DNA of 64,000 nt from an uncultured Clostridia bacterium (GCA_934130355.1 CAKOXV010000004.1:1-64000), one strand, 5' to 3'; shown: positions 53,250-61,792, counted from the first letter of the stretch. Notes: generated by a model from the letters alone, not told the origin. Numbers and translations: made by a program.

Positions 53250-54431
53250 TTATTTTTTTCTTAAAATCTCCATATATGAATCAAACACTGTCTTTACTTT
53301 GTTATCCCAATTCACATATATGTCTTTGTAAGTGTTTTCACAAACATATTCATATAACACATTATTATTTATTATTTCATTTATTTTTTCTGCAAAATCA
53401 TTTTCATCATTTTTACAAATAAATCCATTCACGTTCTCTGTTATAGTCGCTGCAGTTGCTGCACCTTCAACAAACAATGTCGGTGTTTTTTGTGATGCCG
53501 CTTCGATTTGAACTATTGATGATGCATCATATAATGATGGAAATAAAAACAAATCTGCTCTTGCATAAATAGATGCAAGCAATTCTCTATCTGTTATTCT
53601 TCCACACATTATTATATCTTGCTCCATATTATTTTTATTAATAACACTCTTTAGCTTATCTTCATCTTGTCCAGTTCCTACAAATAGCATTTTAAATTTT
53701 GGGTTATATTTTTCTTTTAAGATTTTCAAACCGTTTACAATTAGATATATATTTTTCAAACTGTTTATTCTACCAACAAACAAAAAGACCTTCTTATCTG
53801 GTGAAATATCGTATTTCTGATTAATCAACTTTTGAGACAGCTCTACGTTTTCTACTGGTTCCATGTCTGTGGCGTTTTCCATTACTCTTGGTAGTTTTTT
53901 GTATTTATATTCTTCATAATATATTTTTGCCACTTCACTATTCACTGCCCAACACTCATCACACTTATTATATTGCTTTATAATTATCTTTGTTAAAAGA
54001 TTTGCAAAAGGTTCATACTTAACAGCCCTCAAGAAATCTTTTTTATATTGGCTGTGCATAGTAGCGATAACTGGTATATTATTTATCTTAGCATATTCTA
54101 TACCCATTTTACCTATTGAAAATGGAGAATGTATATGTACTATATCTAGCTTTGTATTATTTAATTCTCTCATAAATTTCGGGTCTAATCTTGGGACTGG
54201 TAATGAGTAATCAATTATTGGCATTTTTATTGATTTGCATCTAACAACTTTATATGTTAATTTTGAATCATCAAATTCATTTCCCTTATATTTAGGTGCA
54301 AAAACGATGACATTTGCATATTTAGTCAGCCTTTTTGCATAATTATCAACTACAATAGTAACCCCATCTATCATTGGAAAAAAGGTGTCAATAAATAAAC
54401 CTATTGTAATTCTTTTATTTATGTATTTCAT
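53250..54431 (-). CDS. GT4-family glycosyltransferase (glycolipid-synthase-like)
   Basis: 393 residues from MKYINKRITIGLFIDTF, chosen because GGAG lies 6 nt upstream. GT-B fold: N-terminal DTFFPMIDGV and DIVHIHSPFSIG, C-terminal FVGRINSLKN, VGTGQDEDKLK and LFPSLYDASSIVQIEA (the EX7E-like donor site, here D-x6-E). Closest in wording to diacylglycerol glucosyltransferases or PimB-like enzymes that use UDP- or GDP-sugars at the cytoplasmic face. Exact acceptor not determined. The promoter is the copy D element. Confidence 0.85.
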   Translation of the reverse strand: MKYINKRITIGLFIDTFFPMIDGVTIVVDNYAKRLTKYANVIVFAPKYKGNEFDDSKLTYKVVRCKSIKMPIIDYSLPVPRLDPKFMRELNNTKLDIVHIHSPFSIGKMGIEYAKINNIPVIATMHSQYKKDFLRAVKYEPFANLLTKIIIKQYNKCDECWAVNSEVAKIYYEEYKYKKLPRVMENATDMEPVENVELSQKLINQKYDISPDKKVFLFVGRINSLKNIYLIVNGLKILKEKYNPKFKMLFVGTGQDEDKLKSVINKNNMEQDIIMCGRITDRELLASIYARADLFLFPSLYDASSIVQIEAASQKTPTLFVEGAATAATITENVNGFICKNDENDFAEKINEIINNNVLYEYVCENTYKDIYVNWDNKVKTVFDSYMEILRKK

Positions 54432-54466
54432 AGTATTTCTCCACAATCATAATTATTATCAATTAT

Positions 54467-54495
54467 TTTATATCATAAAAGCAGATAATTATCAA
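54467..54495 (-). promoter_or_regulatory. Promoter of the GT4 gene (element copy D)
   Basis: TTGATA (54490-54495), 17 bp, TATAAA (54467-54472), with the shared ATTATCTGCTTTTATGA spacer seen in copies A-C. The left hairpin arm is missing here. Confidence 0.6.
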
Positions 54496-54564
54496 CTAAC
54501 TCTTGACTTGATTTTACAAAGCACATTAGAATTAATTTTTAGGATTTAAAAGGATAAAGAAAAA

Positions 54565-54597
54565 CCCATTAGTAATTTTATTATAATTACTAATGGG
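54565..54597 (-). terminator. Terminator of the kinase operon
   Basis: CCCATTAGTAATT pairs perfectly with AATTACTAATGGG; T run follows on the minus strand. It ends the accessory island on this side. Confidence 0.85.
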
Positions 54598-54646
54598 CTT
54601 TCTTCAAATTTGTTTTAGCTTTTGGAATTACCATCGGCTAATTCAA

Positions 54647-56410
54647 TCAACCATAGTTATAGATATTGTTATTGTTGTAAATCTTGAAACCACAACCTGT
54701 AAATTGGAGTTTGGAACTCTCATCTACAATACTGCAACTGAATTCCTTGGCAGTATTCTTTACGATATTAGTTCCAATAATCCTACCATCAGCTGGATCA
54801 TAGATTGTGTTGTTGAAGAAATCAATATTACCCAAAGGCTGAGCATTATACATGATTACATCTTCGTCATACTCAATTTTGTTTTTAGCAAATACCAATG
54901 TGCGATACTTTCCGTTTGGCATTTGGTAAACAAACAGCCATCTTTGAGTTGCTTTATCATATTTGATAGCATACTCATTGATTCTGCCAGAGTAGTTTAC
55001 CTCAAATGTATAGTCGGGTGTAGTGATAATTGCCGTTTTCGGATACATAGATGCAATAAATACTTTTCCATCCTCAGATACCTCAAAGAGAGGATTATAA
55101 ACTTGACCTAAATATTTAGGCATATTTCCGTACTGAGTAATGGACAGATTCACCAAATTATTGCCTCTATCAACGTAATAGACATTTCTGTCTTTCACAA
55201 GATAATTAGACTTGTGCATACGTTCGATGGTAGCAGTAGCCTGATTATTTGCATCATATACTTCAATGGTATCATCATCAGTAACATACACGACTTTTCC
55301 ATCATTGGAAAAATCTACTCTTTTTCCTCTGGCAATCGCAAACCTTCGACCAGTTTCAAAGTGTACAGCTTCACCAGTTCTGTTAAGATAATGCACATTG
55401 CTTAAGATATATGCACAATCACTACCTGCAAATACAATGGTAATCTGCGGTCCATTTGGAACTTGAGTAACTTTTGCCACAATAGGAGCTGCCTTGACCT
55501 TCGCATTCTCATTACAAAGTGGGCACTCATCGAACTTAGAATAGTAATAAATGTCATGCGTGCTGCAATACTTCATATTTTTGAGAAGTTCTTGAAGATC
55601 AGGTGTAATGTCCATTTTCTTTCCCTGTTCAAAGATTTCAACGAAATCCTTTTCCAGTTGAGGGGACATCCATTTCCAACTGCCAATGATTTTAGGAATT
55701 TTTATATCTCCCTTATGGCGTCCTACGATGGAGAGCTTCCTTTTCATTCTTTCCAAAGTAGAAAGACTTTTGTCAGGAATATATGTTCCACCGAAAGGAT
55801 GAATTCTTGTCAGCATATTGAAAGCGAGAACTGCAAAATTGTAATTCTCATTCTCTTTCGAGAATGTAATACTTCCATTAGCTGCATAACTATCCGGACA
55901 GGTAAAGAGTTCTGTGTAGGCATCGGGAGTATATTTTCCTTCAAATCCCCAGCTGTCAACGTCGATAAAGTACTCACACTTGCCATTCATCTGGAAATTA
56001 TAATCACTTATATCACCGACAATAACGCCAGTGGAGTGCAATTTTCCAAGATGTAATCCTAAGTCTGTGATAATCTGCAATACATCCTGATTAGAAAGTC
56101 TGCTAGCTGTCAAATACTTAGGTTTAGTGAGCATGTGCAAATCTTCGCTATCTACCAGCTTTCTCATTGCATACCCAACAAAATTACCTTTTACAGTAAC
56201 TACTTCTTCCGGGCCAATAACATTTTGAGGAAATTGACCTTTTATGGAAATAAAGTAGTTGACCTTCTGTTCTTTTCTGGCCAAATCTACATTCGGCTTG
56301 AAAATCTTGATAACTCTTTTGGAGTCATACTCATAGATTGTTGCCTCTCCGCCTTCTGCCAATTTGTTAAGGCTCTCAATGCGACTCCGGCTTGTAAATG
56401 TAATCGCCAT
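54647..56410 (-). CDS. Atypical protein kinase with zinc ribbon and probable beta-propeller
   Basis: 587 residues. N-lobe with LAEGGEATIYEYDSKRVIKIFK (Gly-rich strand about 18-25, Lys35). The catalytic loop is VVGDISDYN-like (D133, N138), and YFIDVDSWGFEG replaces DFG (D150/D152). This wording (GDI..N, DVDS) matches the COG4248/YegI-type kinases of TerY-P triads. After the kinase domain (to about 275) comes a knuckle C282...C296-PL-C299. A long beta-rich region (about 310-580) follows, with repeated V-Y-V-x-D and YDANNQATA blades that look like a propeller, in place of the helix-hairpin-helix domain of relatives. Cytoplasmic. It begins 12 bp after the PP2C gene, so kinase and phosphatase are probably antagonists. 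Confidence 0.8.
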   Translation of the reverse strand: MAITFTSRSRIESLNKLAEGGEATIYEYDSKRVIKIFKPNVDLARKEQKVNYFISIKGQFPQNVIGPEEVVTVKGNFVGYAMRKLVDSEDLHMLTKPKYLTASRLSNQDVLQIITDLGLHLGKLHSTGVIVGDISDYNFQMNGKCEYFIDVDSWGFEGKYTPDAYTELFTCPDSYAANGSITFSKENENYNFAVLAFNMLTRIHPFGGTYIPDKSLSTLERMKRKLSIVGRHKGDIKIPKIIGSWKWMSPQLEKDFVEIFEQGKKMDITPDLQELLKNMKYCSTHDIYYYSKFDECPLCNENAKVKAAPIVAKVTQVPNGPQITIVFAGSDCAYILSNVHYLNRTGEAVHFETGRRFAIARGKRVDFSNDGKVVYVTDDDTIEVYDANNQATATIERMHKSNYLVKDRNVYYVDRGNNLVNLSITQYGNMPKYLGQVYNPLFEVSEDGKVFIASMYPKTAIITTPDYTFEVNYSGRINEYAIKYDKATQRWLFVYQMPNGKYRTLVFAKNKIEYDEDVIMYNAQPLGNIDFFNNTIYDPADGRIIGTNIVKNTAKEFSCSIVDESSKLQFTGCGFKIYNNNNIYNYG

Positions 56411-56422
56411 TTCAATCCCCCC

Positions 56423-57226
56423 TTAGAAGCAGATTGAAATATCATCATGGAACATCTCGTTTTTACGATTGTTCCTATTGATAAGTACCTCAATCTGAGG
56501 ACCTTTTCCTTCATGTAAAAACTTCATCAGTTTGTTTTTTTCGACATCCAAGAGATTCTCTGCATATCTCAAACCATCACTTGCGACACCGACATTGAAA
56601 TAGTCAGTTTTGGCAAAACGTGTTACCTTGAAGCTAACACCATCTTTATACTCGATCAAAGAAGATTTATCTGTGATAAAGTTGTAAATGTAATAACATG
56701 GATATTCGCCATCATCAAGTCTGTCGAAAGAGATTCCTTCTTCATTTTCCTTAATGATGTATCCATCACCACAGCTATATACTACAAACTCACCTTCAAT
56801 TTCGAAGCATACCAGAATAGTGAAACAATAATTTTGAAAGATGAAGGATATGTCGTTGCATAACTCCAGCATTTTCTCAAAAATGCTATTAACAACTTCA
56901 ATAAAGTTTTCTTCACAAATGGATTCGCCTTTATCGAAGTATTCTTTAGCTTTCCTTGCGAAAAGCTGTCCGAAAAGTCTTGTTCCAACTTCCGAATGTT
57001 TACCTGAACCACAACCATCCATAACGATTTTCATGTTCAGCAAATTAAATGCAAAATCATGATTATTCATATTGGCAAAGTTATGATCAGAGCCCATCTT
57101 ACAAACACGAATTGTGCTTCTTTCACAGGTTGGATTCTCACATACATTAGTTTCTGATGTGATTTCCGGTTTATCTTCTTCTACAGAAGATTGTTTTGAC
57201 CGGAATTTGTAAAAAATTGTACTCAT
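56423..57226 (-). CDS. PP2C-family Ser/Thr phosphatase
   Basis: 267 residues from MSTIFYKFRSKQ, chosen because GGAGG lies 7 nt upstream; an upstream in-frame start falls in the hairpin region. PP2C metal motifs are all there: IVMDGCGSGKHSEVGT (D70-G71), CGDGYII, GVASDGL and C-terminal HDDIS. The N-terminal segment has C29, C34 and C42, a possible extra metal or zinc site. Expected to remove phosphate from targets of the adjacent kinase, perhaps including the vWA protein. Middle member of a vWA-PP2C-kinase triad. Confidence 0.85.
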   Translation of the reverse strand: MSTIFYKFRSKQSSVEEDKPEITSETNVCENPTCERSTIRVCKMGSDHNFANMNNHDFAFNLLNMKIVMDGCGSGKHSEVGTRLFGQLFARKAKEYFDKGESICEENFIEVVNSIFEKMLELCNDISFIFQNYCFTILVCFEIEGEFVVYSCGDGYIIKENEEGISFDRLDDGEYPCYYIYNFITDKSSLIEYKDGVSFKVTRFAKTDYFNVGVASDGLRYAENLLDVEKNKLMKFLHEGKGPQIEVLINRNNRKNEMFHDDISICF

Positions 57227-57250
57227 GTTAATACCTCCTATGAAAACCAA

Positions 57251-57273
57251 GGGGGACTGCAATGCAATCCCCC
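57251..57273 (-). terminator. GC-rich hairpin between vWA and PP2C genes
   Basis: GGGGGATTGC and GCAGTCCCCC pair around 3 nt, followed by TTGGTTTT on the minus strand. It may partly terminate or stabilise the transcript, giving unequal amounts of vWA and PP2C/kinase. Confidence 0.65.
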
Positions 57274-57314
57274 TAAGCCTTTAGTTGTTGTCTTACTTAC
57301 TACCAGATTTGTGC

Positions 57315-58016
57315 TTACACGTCAAAGAATCCGCCATCTGCAGTGCCACCAGCACCAGAACTCGCCTTCTTCGAAGCAGAGATAGCACTCTTGGATACCA
57401 GGTCAATGACTCTGCGAAGCTCACTCTCATCATTGCTTACTTCCTTGACATTCTGCGGTTTAATGCCGATTTTATCAGCAACACCGAATGCTTCCTGTCC
57501 GAAAGCGATGAAAGCTACGGTAATTTCCTTAGAAATCAAATCTTGGATAGCCTGACGGGCATCGCTCGCACGATACTGGGAATTATTGTCCAGTCCATCG
57601 GACAAGATAATCATGCACGCACGTGCATTGGTTCCGTTGTTCTTCAACTGTTCCATGTAGTCCAGCATGCGCTGACGTCTGTCGATGATAGCATCGTACA
57701 TTCTCGTGCAACCCCATGTGGAGTAATCGGTGTTGAAATCTTCCGGAGCCACATAGCCGCCAGTTTCGATAGTCGTGTTGAAGAGCGTCTTGCTTACGAG
57801 CATTTCGTCTGCCTGCTTGGAATTGCAGATAGCCTGCTTGTAATGTTCCAAGCATTCCTGCATGACACGCTCATACATGGCCATAGAGCCTGTCCGGTCG
57901 ATGATGAAGTCGACGAGCATAACACTCGGAGAAACGACGTCATCCACGTCAATGTTGGTAGCATAGGTTTCATCTAAGCCATCAACAACGATGTTATCCA
58001 GATATTCTTCTTTCAT
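57315..58016 (-). CDS. TerY-like von Willebrand A domain protein
   Basis: 233 residues, essentially a single vWA domain (about 30-205) with an intact MIDAS: D40-x-T42-x-S44 in IIDRTGSM, T104 in GCTRMYDAI and D140 in LSDGLDN. A Ser/Ala/Gly tail follows. No signal peptide, hence cytoplasmic, as for TerY proteins of tellurite-resistance-like (Ter) systems. GGAGG 7-8 nt before the start. In TerY-P systems the vWA protein is thought to be a phosphorylation-controlled, metal-dependent assembly factor. Codon use and GC are the highest in the window here. Confidence 0.85.
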   Translation of the reverse strand: MKEEYLDNIVVDGLDETYATNIDVDDVVSPSVMLVDFIIDRTGSMAMYERVMQECLEHYKQAICNSKQADEMLVSKTLFNTTIETGGYVAPEDFNTDYSTWGCTRMYDAIIDRRQRMLDYMEQLKNNGTNARACMIILSDGLDNNSQYRASDARQAIQDLISKEITVAFIAFGQEAFGVADKIGIKPQNVKEVSNDESELRRVIDLVSKSAISASKKASSGAGGTADGGFFDV

Positions 58017-58039
58017 AGTGATTTCCTCCTTTTTGATGA

Positions 58040-58954
58040 TTAAAACTGGATATCTGTGGACTTCGCGAACTTAATTCCGTACGAATTCTTGAAGTTCTTG
58101 AAAGCTGCGTCTGTGTCAGCTTCAAAGCCGGTGATAGGAGAAGTGCAATCCTCCAAAATGGTAATTTTCTGAGTAACTTCAGGACGATTTGCGAAGTGTT
58201 CCGCAATCTGCTTTACAGATTCCATAAGGCAATGGCTTGCCGCCTCACCTACGACGTAGATTTCATCGTACTTCTCGATAGCCGTGAGAACCGGTGTGTT
58301 GAGGAAGTTCTTCTTACTGTATTCCGGCTTGATAATGCCATACATTTCGCTGTACGGATCAGTGCCTTTCTGAATCATGTGGTTTACACTCTTGCGAGCA
58401 ACGGAATGGAAATAAACCATCTTTGCAAACTCGTTTTCAAGAGTTCCACCGTCTGTACCAGAAATGCAGTGATAAGGCCAGATACACAACTGTTTCTTGC
58501 CAGCACCGACTTTCTCGAGTTCCTTCAGATACTGAATGGAATCACGCGGATCGCCGATAACCGGACGCCAACGATTGGCTACAACATCATCATAGGTAAT
58601 AACCGTATAAGGAGCCGGATGATCGCCTGCAGAGTTTACCCACCAGCAAGGATGGAAAATCTGGTGTGCGATATGAGTATCCAGGCTACACATGATGCGG
58701 GAAATACCTCCCATGTTGTTGTAAATAAAGCGCGTCATACGCTCCACATCGCCGATGGAACCAGGAACTGCCAAAGCACCGCCTTCGATGAAGTCCTTCT
58801 GGACGTCGATTGCCAAAAGCAAACGCTTAGGTGAATCATCTACCGATGCCGGGAACCGTTCCTGTTCTGCCAAAGTAAAGATGGCATTCATGTCTGCTGC
58901 AGAGTGATGACCAATATTGGCAACATCCACAATCTGTTCGTAATTAGTTTTCAT
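58040..58954 (-). CDS. Nicotinamidase-like cysteine hydrolase (isochorismatase fold)
   Basis: 304 residues, longer than the usual 180-220. Catalytic triad positions can be placed: D50 in AIDVQKDF, K196 in MIQKGTDPY and C242 in VVGEAASHC. Metal ligands D92, H94 and a further His lie in SLDTHIAHQIFHPCWW, and WPYHCISGTDGG is the usual cis-peptide region. These are the PncA hallmarks, so deamidation of nicotinamide to nicotinate is the best guess. Its place in a cluster with NAMPT-like and NAD synthetase genes supports this. The N-terminal extension of about 40 residues is unexplained. It could instead act on another amide. Confidence 0.75.
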   Translation of the reverse strand: MKTNYEQIVDVANIGHHSAADMNAIFTLAEQERFPASVDDSPKRLLLAIDVQKDFIEGGALAVPGSIGDVERMTRFIYNNMGGISRIMCSLDTHIAHQIFHPCWWVNSAGDHPAPYTVITYDDVVANRWRPVIGDPRDSIQYLKELEKVGAGKKQLCIWPYHCISGTDGGTLENEFAKMVYFHSVARKSVNHMIQKGTDPYSEMYGIIKPEYSKKNFLNTPVLTAIEKYDEIYVVGEAASHCLMESVKQIAEHFANRPEVTQKITILEDCTSPITGFEADTDAAFKNFKNSYGIKFAKSTDIQF

Positions 58955-59110
58955 GCTAATACCTCCTGTACTAAAGTTGATTAATATTTTTGCTAGTCAG
59001 TTGACTGCTGTTTGCCTCTATCTCATATAGTTAACCTCCTTGTTGAACTGAGACAACAGTTATTTGAAAGCAAAACATCAGTATTGACATGTGTCAATTA
59101 TATCACAAAT
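58955..59110 (-). promoter_or_regulatory. Promoter and structured leader of the hydrolase-vWA-PP2C-kinase operon
   Basis: TATAAT at 59098-59103 (weak -35, TTTACT at 18 bp) is followed by the dyad TTGACA-CA-TGTCAA (59085-59098). The leader has a GTTG/CAAC hairpin, then a strong AAGGAGG (59035-59041) serving a two-codon ORF, ATG AGA TAG (59018-59026). A second dyad AGTCA-AC-TGACT follows, then the GGAGG of the hydrolase gene. The whole gap 58955-59274 holds no longer gene. Confidence 0.5.
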
Positions 59111-59212
59111 AACATAGAAAAGTAAATAGTTATGTAAATTTTCTTTGTCTTCTGCATTTTTAGGGGATTTTTATTAAATTTATTATCGAAAAAATGAGAA
59201 ATCTAAAAGAAA

Positions 59213-59241
59213 GCTAGCCCACTTTAATAAAGCAGGCTAGC
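59213..59241 (-). terminator. Terminator of the Prs-like/NAMPT-like operon
   Basis: GCTAGCC and GGCTAGC pair perfectly with a 15-nt loop and TTTCTTTT after it on the minus strand. It separates the two minus-strand operons of the island. Confidence 0.8.
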
Positions 59242-59274
59242 ATAAAACAAAAAATCATTTAGAAAATATCGTGC

Positions 59275-60834
59275 TTAGAACTTACCGCTGTAAACTCTTT
59301 TGGATTCGCTTGCAACCCTCTCTCTGATTTCATCAAAGGTCTGGGTACATACAAATTCACCATCAACAAAGACGTCTTCGAGCATATTTCCCTCGATATC
59401 TTTAATTGTTTCAGGTGTGAGATTGTCGATGAGTTTATATTCCCCATTTTCAAAGACAACAGCTACCAAGCCCTTCTGCGACTTCTTGAATTTATCAGAA
59501 TCTGTTGCCGGATCCTTATAGATTGCTCTAAATTCTCCGTTTACAATTTCGGCAGTTCCTTTAAGAGCAAAGCCCAAAGTATCGCGTGTCATATACTGGT
59601 AAGTATATGAGCCAATGCCCAAGCCAACGCTTACAGTAACGAAGCCTTTTTCCATTAATCCTTCACAAATCGCCTTTGCTCTTTCAGGAGTAATAGAATC
59701 TCCATATACAGAACCGATGTGAGAATCAACTTCGATGAAACCTTTTTCATTTTTTGTTCCACCAAAGATTTCATAAAGGCGCTGGATTAAGCCCTTGTTT
59801 ACTGTTTCAGCAAAGCCCTTCAAACGGTCATCGATGTTTATCTCACTTGCAGCCTTATCTCCACAAATGATTTTAATCGGGTCGCCAGAGTCAGGTCTGA
59901 TATTGACCTTTCCGTTGCGCTGCATAATCGCCTCTTTTACTTCCGGATCTGTCAAAACGTTATCAACAAGACTCCACAAGTTATAAGTATCTGAAACGAT
60001 TGTTACAGTTCCGCTCGGATAAACTTCGGTAACAAGTCTCAAAATGGCATTTTTTTCATCACGACCGTAAGACTCCATTACACTATGCTCTGTTGAAGGA
60101 GCATAAGCGATAACGTTCGGCTTAGCATCGTAATATGCCATCAGGTAATTTCTTGCAGGAATCGTTGCAGAACCACCGAAGCTTAACAAATGTCCGGGTG
60201 TTGAACGATATGCTGCTTCCGGACTTCCCATGCCACGCATAGAAAAGTCTCCTCCCTGATTGAAAACTCTTTTCGGCTGATTGCATCCAGTAAGTTCAGC
60301 ATAATGAGTAAGAATTCTCTTATACTTATCGGCTATTGTAGCATCAGTCATCGGCTGCCAAATCAGGCATGATTCAGGAGTTTCCAAGTAACCTGTAAGC
60401 CAGAAGAACTCTGGCAGAGTGTTTTCGATAGTAAACATCGGCACTCCGATAGGCACAAAAGTACCTTCTTTAAGAGCTTTAATCCTAAGTGGTAAATAAC
60501 CCAACTTATGAAGCTTCTCAAAATGAGAATAGTCATAGTTTTTTACCATTTCCGGATTGGTAATTGAAAAAGTACCGCTGAGGCTTTCTCTGATTTCTTC
60601 CATAACCACGTCAAGAGGTCTTTCAAAGAAACCTTTCTGCCATTTCCAGTACAATGTTGCAAGAGAGCCCTGAAGCCCAAAGAACACTGCGTGGGTTACT
60701 CCTTCAATCCGAGATTTTCTTGGCGTCCATGTTTCGTATGTCCACTCGAGACCCGCCGGATACTGATCCTTATGACAGAATTTGTATCCATCTGTCAGTA
60801 AAGCAGGATTTTCAATCATTTCGTTAAACATCAT
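59275..60834 (-). CDS. NAMPT/NadV-family phosphoribosyltransferase
   Basis: 519 residues. Type II NAPRT/NAMPT fold: TDGYKFCHKDQYPAG at the N terminus, H250 in STEHSVMESYG (the active-site His), SDTYN (281-285) and NIRPDSGDP (R313, D315, PRPP site). By eye against human NAMPT, two positions differ: HDFGYRG is GDFSMRG here (195-201), and the nicotinamide-selecting Asp of KGTDT is Ala223 in GGSAT. The second change would weaken nicotinamide choice, so nicotinate or another acceptor is possible. Likely product NMN or NaMN. It starts 20 bp after the Prs-like gene. A NARP1-type (ADPR-pyrophosphate-using) activity cannot be excluded. Confidence 0.8.
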   Translation of the reverse strand: MMFNEMIENPALLTDGYKFCHKDQYPAGLEWTYETWTPRKSRIEGVTHAVFFGLQGSLATLYWKWQKGFFERPLDVVMEEIRESLSGTFSITNPEMVKNYDYSHFEKLHKLGYLPLRIKALKEGTFVPIGVPMFTIENTLPEFFWLTGYLETPESCLIWQPMTDATIADKYKRILTHYAELTGCNQPKRVFNQGGDFSMRGMGSPEAAYRSTPGHLLSFGGSATIPARNYLMAYYDAKPNVIAYAPSTEHSVMESYGRDEKNAILRLVTEVYPSGTVTIVSDTYNLWSLVDNVLTDPEVKEAIMQRNGKVNIRPDSGDPIKIICGDKAASEINIDDRLKGFAETVNKGLIQRLYEIFGGTKNEKGFIEVDSHIGSVYGDSITPERAKAICEGLMEKGFVTVSVGLGIGSYTYQYMTRDTLGFALKGTAEIVNGEFRAIYKDPATDSDKFKKSQKGLVAVVFENGEYKLIDNLTPETIKDIEGNMLEDVFVDGEFVCTQTFDEIRERVASESKRVYSGKF

Positions 60835-60854
60835 AGTAGTTTCCTCCTTTTTAA

Positions 60855-61673
60855 TTACTGGTTTGCATAGCCCATTACATCAACATCCATATACTTGATA
60901 TTAGGATGTTCTTTACACATAATTGATGTACTTGTGTAAACTTTACTGATAGTTGAATCTTCGGTGAGAAGTTTTCCGTTGAAAATCGTTTCTTCACAAT
61001 GAGAAACAACCAAGTAAACTTCACTTGCTCCCAAAGATTTCAGGATACTTCCTGCCCAAGCAAAGGTTCCGCCTTTGGAACAAAGATCATCAATGATGAT
61101 ACACTTCGAGCCAGAATTAACTGTACCTTCCTTGAGGTGCATATCCTCGATGTTACCTGTTATAGGATTACGCTTCTTCTCCAAAATGCAGATGTTGGCA
61201 TAATCGCTATCAGCATAACGTGCCGCAGCTCCCTTGTCGGGAAATACAACATGGTCGTTCTCTGAAAAGCCAACTTCTTTCTGTACTTCAGCAAGCCAAT
61301 CCTTCACAGGGTAAATAGCAGTTGCTCTTTCCAGCATTTTCATTGTCTTGTCAGAGTGAGGTTCCATCACGATGACTTTTGCAAAGTTCAGCCAGTTGAT
61401 GAAGTTACAGACATACTGGAGTGTAAACAAATCTCCTTCAATCTTTCTGTCCATGCGACTATACGGCATATACCATATAAAAAGAGTGCATGGAACATTG
61501 AACTCATCAATGCGCTTCTTAGCAAACATCAAAGTAACAAGATCCTCATCGTTGACGTACTTGAATTCGAGAATGTTCTGTCCATCTATGATGGCATTCT
61601 CAAAATCCTTGACTTTGGTTTCGTTGTTCGGAAACCGCTCTGTAAGAAGTTTTGTACCATTGAGTGTAAGCAT
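60855..61673 (-). CDS. PRPP-synthetase-like protein, short phage-type form
   Basis: 272 residues, about 40 shorter than housekeeping Prs. Family landmarks are diverged: FPNNET, YMPYSRMDR for YYGYARQDR, VMEPHSDKT for DLHAxQIQ, FPDKGAAARY for SPDxGGVxR, and the PRPP loop CIIIDDLCSKGGTF (191-204). Such short forms occur paired with NAMPT-like genes in phages and mobile regions. It either makes PRPP for the next gene, or, as in NARP1 phages, an ADP-ribose pyrophosphate. Start with GGAGG 9 nt upstream; first gene of the operon. Confidence 0.78.
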   Translation of the reverse strand: MLTLNGTKLLTERFPNNETKVKDFENAIIDGQNILEFKYVNDEDLVTLMFAKKRIDEFNVPCTLFIWYMPYSRMDRKIEGDLFTLQYVCNFINWLNFAKVIVMEPHSDKTMKMLERATAIYPVKDWLAEVQKEVGFSENDHVVFPDKGAAARYADSDYANICILEKKRNPITGNIEDMHLKEGTVNSGSKCIIIDDLCSKGGTFAWAGSILKSLGASEVYLVVSHCEETIFNGKLLTEDSTISKVYTSTSIMCKEHPNIKYMDVDVMGYANQ

Positions 61674-61763
61674 AAGCTGATACCTCCTAAAAAAAAATTA
61701 TTTGTTTTGGTGATGTGCAAAAAGATATTATTCTTCTTACATAATTACACAAAACTTATAACT

Positions 61764-61792
61764 AATATAACACAATTCACATAATTTTGCAA
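61764..61792 (-). promoter_or_regulatory. Promoter of the Prs-like/NAMPT-like operon
   Basis: TTGCAA (61787-61792), 17 bp, TATATT (61764-61769) on the minus strand, about 90 bp before the start. Confidence 0.65.

Noticed and set aside
55463..56056. 197-codon plus-strand frame opposite the kinase gene
   Set aside because: No ribosome site or plausible protein features; it mirrors the codon bias of the kinase gene on the other strand.
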